Shown: positions 47,451-52,532 of the stretch, in pieces
How positions within the stretch are numbered: position 1 is the stretch's first letter
Layout: each line of letters starts with the position of its first letter
Assembly (NCBI GenBank): GCA_021820105.1
Contig: JAKAED010000007.1
Location: 1 to 52,532 of the forward strand
Direction: 5' to 3'
DNA length: 52,532 nt
Source: Actinomycetes bacterium
Lineage (GTDB): Bacteria > Actinomycetota > Thermoleophilia > Solirubrobacterales > Solirubrobacteraceae
The notes under the pieces: generated by a model
Told to the model about the DNA's origin: nothing
The model's input: the letters and a program-made list of their open reading frames with translations, nothing else
The model's database searches: none
Translations under genes and position numbers: made by a program

Positions 47451-48221
47451 ATGCCGCTCCTGCCACACGAGGACCGCCACCGGCGCCTGGCGGAGCTGAT
47501 CCGCGACTCCCTCTCGGTGATCGCGCTGACGGGAGCCGGTATCTCGGTCCCCTCCGGGATCCCTGACTTCCGCAGTCCCGTGACCGGCCTGTGGGCCAAC
47601 GTCGATCCCATGGAGGTGGCGCACATTGATGTCTTCCGCCATGACGTGGGGCGCTTCTGGGCCTTCTACGGTGAGCGCTTCCACACGCTCGACGACAAGC
47701 GGCCCAACCGCGCGCATGAGCTGCTTGCGCAGTGGGAGCGCCGGGGCCTGCTCGACGCCGTGATCACCCAGAACATCGACGGCCTGCACGCGGCCGCCGG
47801 GTCACGCACGATCGTTGAGGTGCACGGCTCGGTTGCGAGCTCGCGCTGCCCGGTCTGTGGCACCCGCTTCCCCCTGCATGAGGTGCGCGTGCGGCTCGAT
47901 GAGGACCCTGAGGGGGTTCCGCGCTGCGACTCTGGACACCCACTCAAGCCCGGCGTGGTCCTGTTCGGGGAGGATCTGCCGGTCGCAGCGTTGGCCCAGG
48001 CCCGGCAGCTCGCGCGCACTGCCGATCTGATCCTCTGCATCGGTACCTCGCTCGAGGTCTATCCGGTCTCCGAGCTGCCCTCGATCACGCTGGCCGAGGG
48101 TGGGCAGGTGGCGGTGATCACCAAGAGCCGAACCGACTACGACCGGCTGGCCGCCGTGCGGCTCGACGGGGATGTGGTGGACGAGCTGGAGGCGGTCGAG
48201 GGCTTCCTCGGCCGGTCGTGA
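47451..48221 (+). CDS. Sir2-family NAD-dependent protein deacylase with altered zinc site
   Basis: 256 residues. NAD-binding motifs [16 protein letters not shown] (28-43) and TQNIDGLH (106-113) are intact, as is catalytic His125 (EVHGS). The zinc ribbon has Cys133 and Cys136, and Cys159, but the fourth cysteine of the usual second CxxC is missing: the sequence reads CDSGHPLK, leaving Gly162 at that place and His163 beside it. A Cys3-His site is possible. The enzyme removes acyl groups from lysines using NAD+. It is divergent from the PadR operon and may share its control region. Confidence 0.9.
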   Translation: MPLLPHEDRHRRLAELIRDSLSVIALTGAGISVPSGIPDFRSPVTGLWANVDPMEVAHIDVFRHDVGRFWAFYGERFHTLDDKRPNRAHELLAQWERRGLLDAVITQNIDGLHAAAGSRTIVEVHGSVASSRCPVCGTRFPLHEVRVRLDEDPEGVPRCDSGHPLKPGVVLFGEDLPVAALAQARQLARTADLILCIGTSLEVYPVSELPSITLAEGGQVAVITKSRTDYDRLAAVRLDGDVVDELEAVEGFLGRS

Positions 48222-48265
48222 CGTGCAGGGGCGCGCCGCGCGGTTGGCGGCTCCCGGCGCGCGGG

Positions 48266-48658
48266 TCAGGGCCAGAAGAGCTCGTCCAGCCCCACGACCT
48301 CGATGACCCTGCGCACCTCGTCCTGCAACTCAGGATCGAACGTCAGCTCCCATCCGTCGCTGGCCGCCCGTTGCCAGGCGTGGACCAGGACGCTCATCCC
48401 GCTTGAGTCGACGAACGTCAGGTCGTGAAGGTCCAGCCGCACGTGTTGCCGGTTGTTGGCAAGCGCGGCAAGCCGCTCTCCGAGTGTGCCCGCGACCGAG
48501 AGGTCAAGCTCTCCGATCAGCTGGAGGCAGATCTCGTCACCGTCCATGGACTGTTTGATGCGAAACGGTTCATGAGCGGCGCGATCACTTAGGGAAGCTC
48601 GATCGCCGAAGAACGGCGCGTCCGGAACTGAATCGGTCAGGCTGCGAGGAACGCCCAC
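48266..48658 (-). CDS. STAS-domain anti-anti-sigma factor homologue
   Basis: The STAS domain (PFRIKQSMDGDEICLQLIGELDL... then LDLHDLTFVDSSGMSVLV) has the conserved phosphorylatable serine (DSSG). Such proteins bind an anti-sigma kinase when dephosphorylated by a PP2C phosphatase. The start is uncertain: in-frame GTGs at 48658, 48664 and 48706 are possible. The only strong ribosome site (GGAGG at 48706-48710) sits 7 nt before an ATG at 48698 in another frame. I give GTG 48658 as a compromise. No anti-sigma kinase or sigma factor lies next to it. Confidence 0.78.
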   Translation of the reverse strand: MGVPRSLTDSVPDAPFFGDRASLSDRAAHEPFRIKQSMDGDEICLQLIGELDLSVAGTLGERLAALANNRQHVRLDLHDLTFVDSSGMSVLVHAWQRAASDGWELTFDPELQDEVRRVIEVVGLDELFWP

Positions 48659-48698
48659 TGACACGGATCTGCGGGCTGTTCGGTGACGTTGCGGGCAT
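48585..48698 (-). CDS. putative 37-codon leader frame upstream of the STAS gene
   Basis: ATG 48698 with GGAGG at optimal 7-nt spacing opens a 37-residue frame (MPATSPNSPQIRV... ending RRSSFPK) that stops at 48585, about 15 nt before the first STAS-homologous codons. It could be a leader peptide whose translation feeds the STAS gene, or the original N-terminus separated by a frameshift. It does not resemble a known protein. Coding status is speculative. Confidence 0.35.
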   Translation of the reverse strand: MPATSPNSPQIRVSGRSSQPDRFSSGRAVLRRSSFPK

Positions 48699-48706
48699 GA
48701 TCTCAC

Positions 48707-48991
48707 CTCCGTTGAGGGTTCGGTCTGACCGCGGGCCCAACGCGTGCCTTGGGACGCGCGTTGCGCTTCGCGTCACTGCATCAGTCCGGTCTGGCGCAAG
48801 CACCGCCGGACCCGAAAGCTAAGCTAGCAAACGCGGCGTTTGCGGAAAAGGCCTGAAGCTGCAACAATCTGAGCAGCGTGCAGCTCGAGCTGTGATGCTC
48901 GAACGTGTCTGTTGCCTCGCAGCTAGGTCGCCTCCCCTCCTCCCGGCACCGGATCCCACCCCCAGGGCAAGGCGAAATCGGACGGCACGAC
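48707..48991. other. divergent intergenic region
   Basis: It separates the STAS gene and the DUF2294 gene. GTCCGG (48784-48789) pairs with CCGGAC (48806-48811). No gene, riboswitch or convincing -35/-10 pair is seen; the middle (48820-48900) is less GC-rich and may hold promoters for both genes. Confidence 0.35.
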
Positions 48992-49423
48992 ATGGCCGTA
49001 GAAGAAGCTCGGAACGAGCACGCCACTCCCCATGCCGCGGTTTCCCGCTGCATCATTCGACTGTTGCGCGAACACATCGGGCGCGGACCGACGACGGCAC
49101 GCACGACGATCCATGAGGACGTGGTGCTCGTGACGCTCCACCAACCGCTCACCAAGGCGGAGCAGCTGCTCGTGAACAAGGGACGGACCGACATGGTTCT
49201 GGAGCTGCGGCGCGAGTGCCAGGATGCGATCCGCAGGGATGCGATCGCGGAAATCGGCGAGATCACCGGTCGCCAGGTCCTGGCGATGCTGAGCGCCAAT
49301 CACATCGACCCGGATGTGGTGGCGCTGGTCTTCATGCTGGGCCCGGCTCCGAGTCGCAACGGCCACTCGCCGGCGTGGATGTCGCAGTCCGTGGCTACGA
49401 CAGCGAGGCAGCACGGGCTCTGA
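48992..49423 (+). CDS. DUF2294-family protein
   Basis: 143 residues from ATG 48992; a longer frame to 48905 lacks support. The body matches DUF2294: AVSRCIIRLLREHIGRGPTTARTTI, VVLVTLHQPLTKAEQLLV, then ITGRQVLAMLSANHIDPDVVALVFML. The family is widespread in Bacteria; no biochemical role is established that I can name. The last 29 nt overlap the convergent unknown gene. Neighbouring STAS and sirtuin genes give no clear functional link. Confidence 0.75.
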   Translation: MAVEEARNEHATPHAAVSRCIIRLLREHIGRGPTTARTTIHEDVVLVTLHQPLTKAEQLLVNKGRTDMVLELRRECQDAIRRDAIAEIGEITGRQVLAMLSANHIDPDVVALVFMLGPAPSRNGHSPAWMSQSVATTARQHGL

Positions 49424-50240
49424 GCAAGGCCTCCAGGGTCGTGAGTGTGGTCGCGAGCTGCGCTCTCTCAGCCTCGTGCAGCGCTCGCGTGAGCGCGGCC
49501 GCACCGGTGTCAGCGAGCGTCGCCCTGGCCTCACCAAGCTGCCTGAGAGGGGCGGCCAAGAGGTCGTCGGCACCCAGTTCTGAGAGCGCAGCATCAACGG
49601 CGATCCTCAGTTGCAGGGCGGCCTCACGGTGGCGGCCGGCGTCCAGGTCGCGGCGGGCCCGCAGCGCCAGCTCCTCACAGACCAGGACCGGGACGCGGCC
49701 TCCGAGCACGGCGGCAAAGCGCGCTTGCGGCTCAAGAACGCGGCTGCGACGGCGCGAGGTGGCCACCGGCAGCAGTTCGCGCGCCCTGCTCCAGCGCCCG
49801 TCCGCCACCTCCTCACCCTGCCCGTAGCCGATGCGCGCGACCAGCAGCCGCTCACGCGCCGGCGGCTCGCTGTAGGGGTCTGCGCTGACCACCCTGAACG
49901 CGTGCAGCGCCTGCTCGAGGATGCGCAGATCCGCGGCGAGCTCGGCCTCGCCGGCGGCGGCCAGCCAGCGGGCGGCCGCCGCCGCGTCGGGTGCCGGCTG
50001 CAGTGTGGAGATCAGCGTCGCGCGCCCGATCGGGACTCTCGTCGGCTCTGGTTCCGGGCGCGCGCGGACATGGCGGCGGCGCAGACGGCTCTGGCGCCTG
50101 ATCGCGCCGACGGTGGCGATGATCAGCACGTGTGTCGTCGGCGACTCGGCGCCGGCACCGGAAGCGCGGATCAGGTAGCGGCCGTCAGGGGGACCGAGGG
50201 GCCAGGCCACCTCCACCTGGCTGAAGCTGAAGTACGCCAC
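49395..50240 (-). CDS. conserved-looking protein of unknown function
   Basis: 281 residues from GTG 50240 (MAYFSFSQVEVAWPLGPPDGRYLI). The N-terminal 65 residues form a compact beta-rich module. A very basic stretch (RRQSRLRRRHVRARPEPEP) follows, then about 180 residues of Ala/Leu/Arg/Glu-rich helices with repeat-like spacing. No catalytic motif or membrane helix is seen. It could bind nucleic acid through the basic stretch, but that is a guess. It is divergent, by 33 bp, from a coiled-coil protein. Confidence 0.65.
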   Translation of the reverse strand: MAYFSFSQVEVAWPLGPPDGRYLIRASGAGAESPTTHVLIIATVGAIRRQSRLRRRHVRARPEPEPTRVPIGRATLISTLQPAPDAAAAARWLAAAGEAELAADLRILEQALHAFRVVSADPYSEPPARERLLVARIGYGQGEEVADGRWSRARELLPVATSRRRSRVLEPQARFAAVLGGRVPVLVCEELALRARRDLDAGRHREAALQLRIAVDAALSELGADDLLAAPLRQLGEARATLADTGAAALTRALHEAERAQLATTLTTLEALLRARAASLS

Positions 50241-50273
50241 GGTGGCAGTCTCGCGCAGCGATAAGCTGGATGC

Positions 50274-50672
50274 ATGGAGTACGAGCACAACGGGATTCGC
50301 GGGCGCGTGACCAAGCAGGGCGAGGAGGCGATCGGCAAGCTCGCTCAGGACCTGCTGAAGAACCCGCTCGTGAGCGGCACCATCACGGCCGCGTTCGACG
50401 CGCGCGAGCGCGCGGCGCGCGCACAGGAGCTGGCGATGGCGGCGCTCAACCTGCCGTCTGCCGCCGACCTCGACCGGCTCACGCGACGCCTGCGGTCCGT
50501 GTCGCAGCGGATCGAGGGGCTCGAGGAGGGGCTTGACCGGATCGCCGAGCGGCTCGATCACTCGCGCGAGACCGCGAGCCTGGAGGAGCGCATGGACAAG
50601 ATGGAAAAGCGCCTGGCCTCGATCGACCGCTCGCTCACGCGCCTGAACAAGAAGTTCAGCGCGACCGACTAG
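50274..50672 (+). CDS. coiled-coil small protein of unknown function
   Basis: 132 residues. The first 60 residues are helical (EEAIGKLAQDLLKNPLVSGTITAAFDARERAARAQELAMAA in part). The remainder shows heptad-like spacing of Leu and Ile with many Glu/Arg (LRSVSQRIEGLEEGLDRIAERL, then MDKMEKRLASIDRSLTRLNKKF), a probable coiled coil. It resembles small phasin-like or poly(hydroxyalkanoate)-granule proteins in character only. It converges on the phosphorylase gene with a 4-nt overlap. Confidence 0.65.
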   Translation: MEYEHNGIRGRVTKQGEEAIGKLAQDLLKNPLVSGTITAAFDARERAARAQELAMAALNLPSAADLDRLTRRLRSVSQRIEGLEEGLDRIAERLDHSRETASLEERMDKMEKRLASIDRSLTRLNKKFSATD

Positions 50673-51367
50673 CGCAGCGCTTCGATCGCCAAACGGGCGA
50701 GCTCCAGCTCGGCCACATGCAGGGCTTCCTGATCGAGATAGCCGGAGTCGCCGATCACGTTGGAGACCAGCAGCGCACAGCCCGCCTCGACACCACGCTT
50801 GGCGGCCACGGCAAAGACCGTTGCGGCCTCCATCTCCACGGCCAGTGCCCCAGCCTGCCGCCAGTGCTCAGCCATGTGATCTGAGTCGTAGAAGAGGTCG
50901 CTGGACGCGATCGGTCCGACCGCGGCGCCCCGCTGGGCGCCGCGCTCCCGCAACGCTGTGGTGATCTCTCCGGGGGGCGCCACCGCCGCCAGCTGGTCGG
51001 CTCCGGTCAGGGCGCGACTCGTGCCGTCGTCGGCGAGCGCCTCACTGACCACGAGCAGCCGGCCGGCGTCGAGCTCCGGCACGAGCCCGCCACATGTCCC
51101 GATCCGCAGCAGCCGCCGCGCGCCCAGCTCGATCAGCTCGCTGGCGACGATCGCCGCGCTCGGCCCGCCCATGCCGGTGCTCTGGATGCTGAGCAGCTCA
51201 CCGTCGGCGGCGGTGCCGGTGTAGCCCCACAGGCCGCGGTTGTGGTTGAGCATCTTTGGCTCCTCCAGCAGCGCCTGCGCCAGCCGCAGCGCCCGGCCCG
51301 GATCGCCCGGCAGCAGCACGCGCTCAGCAAGCTCCGCCGTCTGATGTAGGTGAACCAGGTTGCGCAC
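50669..51367 (-). CDS. purine/uridine nucleoside phosphorylase (PNP_UDP_1 family)
   Basis: 232 residues from GTG 51367. It is a trimeric/hexameric-type nucleoside phosphorylase: LLPGDPGRALRLAQALL (phosphate site), GMGGPSAAIVASELI, RIGTCGGL, and ALAVEMEAATVFAVA (base/ribose site, Glu-Met-Glu). It splits nucleosides with phosphate to base and ribose 1-phosphate. DeoD-like purine specificity is more likely than uridine but is not certain. It is next to tilS and hpt; hypoxanthine phosphoribosyltransferase could re-use the bases it releases. Confidence 0.9.
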   Translation of the reverse strand: MRNLVHLHQTAELAERVLLPGDPGRALRLAQALLEEPKMLNHNRGLWGYTGTAADGELLSIQSTGMGGPSAAIVASELIELGARRLLRIGTCGGLVPELDAGRLLVVSEALADDGTSRALTGADQLAAVAPPGEITTALRERGAQRGAAVGPIASSDLFYDSDHMAEHWRQAGALAVEMEAATVFAVAAKRGVEAGCALLVSNVIGDSGYLDQEALHVAELELARLAIEALR

Positions 51368-51393
51368 GCCGCCAGCTTAGACTCTGGCCTGCC

Positions 51394-52377
51394 ATGACAG
51401 CTCAGGAGACGGGCGCGGATGGGGCGCGAGGGATCGTGCTGGAACTGCTCGACGCCGTGCGTGCCGGAGGCCTGCTGGAGACTGGGCGGCCCGTGGTGGT
51501 GATGCTCTCCGGGGGCCGCGACTCAACATGCCTGCTGGATGTGGCGGTGAGCGTGGCCGGCGTCGCGGCCGTCAGCGCGCTGCACGTCAACTACGGACTG
51601 CGCGAGCAGGCCGACGCCGATCAGCGCCACTGTGTCTCGCTCTGCGAGCAACTGGGGGTGGCGCTTGACGTCGAGCGAGCCGCGCCGGCCCCGGTGGCCG
51701 GCAACGTTCAGGCCTGGGCGCGCGAGCTGCGCTACGACGCCGCTGCGCGGCTCGCGCGCTCGCGCGGGGCCGACGTGGCCGCCGGGCACACCGCCACCGA
51801 CCAGGTCGAGACGATCCTCTACCGGCTCGCCTCATCTCCGAGCCGCCGTGCGCTGCTCGGGATGCGTGCGCGCGAGGGCAACCTGATCCGTCCGCTGCTC
51901 GGCTTCAGCCGCGAGCAGACCGGCGACTACTGCCGGGCCCGCTCGCTGCGTTGGTGTGAGGATGAGTCCAACGACTCAGATCGTTACGCCCGCGGCCGGG
52001 TCCGCAATGAGCTCGTTCCCGCGCTGCGCCGGATCCACCCCGGTGCCGAGCGGAACCTGCTGGCGGTGGCCGAGGTTCTGCGTGCGGAGGCAGATGTGCT
52101 TGATCTGCTGGTGGATCGCGAGCTGGGCGGATCACGGCAGCTCACGCTCGCGCGGCTGCGTGAGCTGCCGACCGCACTGGCGAGGCTGTTGGTGCAGCGG
52201 CTCGCGGACGATGTCGCAGGCCGGCCGATGCCCGGTACCGCACGCCGACTGGAGGATCTGCTGGCGCTCAGTGAGAGCGGCACCGCGCACCTGGATCTTC
52301 CCGCCGGCGTCCGCGCGAGCGCGGTCAACGGCATGCTCTCCTTCGGGCGCACGCCCGCGATCGAGCGTGAACCATAA
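51394..52377 (+). CDS. tilS: tRNA(Ile)-lysidine synthase
   Basis: 327 residues from ATG 51394. It modifies C34 of the CAU-anticodon tRNA-Ile to lysidine, which changes both charging and codon reading. The PP-loop ATP site is LSGGRDST at residues 38-45. The N-terminal domain continues with HVNYGLRE and GHTATDQVET, then RPLLGFSREQTGDYCRARSLRWCEDESND and a helical substrate-binding part. The length is that of short-form actinobacterial TilS without the extra C-terminal domain. It is followed after 12 nt by hpt, the usual order. Confidence 0.94.
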   Translation: MTAQETGADGARGIVLELLDAVRAGGLLETGRPVVVMLSGGRDSTCLLDVAVSVAGVAAVSALHVNYGLREQADADQRHCVSLCEQLGVALDVERAAPAPVAGNVQAWARELRYDAAARLARSRGADVAAGHTATDQVETILYRLASSPSRRALLGMRAREGNLIRPLLGFSREQTGDYCRARSLRWCEDESNDSDRYARGRVRNELVPALRRIHPGAERNLLAVAEVLRAEADVLDLLVDRELGGSRQLTLARLRELPTALARLLVQRLADDVAGRPMPGTARRLEDLLALSESGTAHLDLPAGVRASAVNGMLSFGRTPAIEREP

Positions 52378-52389
52378 ACTGCGTCGTCC

Positions 52390-52532
52390 GTGGCACAGGA
52401 GCTGAATATCGGCGAGGTGATCGTCTCCTCAGAGGACCTCAAGCGACGCGTCGCTGAGCTGGCCGCCGAGGTCTCCAGGGACTACGCCGGCAAGGATCTG
52501 GTCCTGATCGGCGTGCTCAAGGGCGCGATCTT
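52390..52532 (+). CDS. hpt: hypoxanthine phosphoribosyltransferase, N-terminal part (truncated by window)
   Basis: A frame from GTG 52390 reads MAQELNIGEVIVSSEDLKRR, continues RVAELAAEVSRDYAGKDLVLIGVLKGAI and is cut by the window edge after 47 codons. The LVLIGVLKGA segment is the beta-strand and loop that precedes the PRPP site in HGPRTases. It lies 12 nt after tilS, the conserved tilS-hpt pair that often continues to ftsH. Confidence 0.9.
   Translation, partial: MAQELNIGEVIVSSEDLKRRVAELAAEVSRDYAGKDLVLIGVLKGAI

Noticed and set aside
48707-48991. Riboswitch upstream of STAS or DUF2294 gene
   Set aside because: Only one simple 6-bp stem is seen; no known aptamer core such as the c-di-GMP GEMM motif could be matched.

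Overview
The window is high-GC and densely coded on both strands, with many GTG and TTG starts and many 1-4 nt gene overlaps. An actinobacterial-type integration host factor (mIHF-like), tandem MlaE/YrbE permeases and several DUF-only actinobacterial families suggest a member of Actinobacteria, most likely Thermoleophilia (Solirubrobacterales-like). This placement is an inference from gene content and base composition. I see no rRNA, tRNA, insertion sequence, phage or CRISPR array.

Layout, left to right. 1-7.5 kb: 3' end of a CydC-like ABC exporter, alpha-glucan phosphorylase, an orphan NarL-type response regulator, then a tightly packed nadE / UDP-sugar pyrophosphorylase / CYTH run. 7.4-13.7 kb: a secreted glycosidase-like protein with a peptidoglycan-binding tail, type III glutamine synthetase with a repeat-filled upstream region, a DUF559 nuclease-like protein and a lipoprotein. 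14-20 kb: a six-gene operon with two MlaE permeases, an MlaF ATPase, an MMPL/RND transporter, a membrane-anchored thioredoxin-fold protein and a small membrane protein, but no MCE protein. 20-23.3 kb: mIHF, a serine-palmitoyltransferase-like PLP enzyme, a small protein and an AlkA-type glycosylase. 23.4-28.5 kb: MoxR ATPase, CoxE-like VWA protein and a complete NMT1/THI5-type ABC importer read as one chain with 4-nt overlaps; its binding protein appears to have lost one lobe to a Thr-rich tract. 28.5-36.6 kb: a GGDEF-EAL protein, a small acidic/leucine-rich protein overlapping an ArsA-like ATPase, a secreted C5-epimerase-like protein and an OatA-like acyltransferase. 36.6-42.3 kb: an acidic protein, an acyl-CoA dehydrogenase behind a TetR-like palindrome, and a 1289-residue hybrid kinase/PP2C signalling protein. 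42.3-47.4 kb: a PadR-DrrA-DrrB-M29-M29 operon (leftward). 47.4-52.5 kb: sirtuin, STAS anti-anti-sigma protein, DUF2294 protein, two unknowns, a nucleoside phosphorylase, tilS and the start of hpt.

Three operons look most worth experimental attention: the MCE-less MlaEEF-MMPL-redoxin cluster, the MoxR-VWA-ABC importer chain, and the PadR-exporter-double aminopeptidase operon. The window also holds an unusual number of short tandem duplications (11, 14, 15, 19, 21, 29 and 51 bp units). Several sit on start codons, stop codons or promoter regions.
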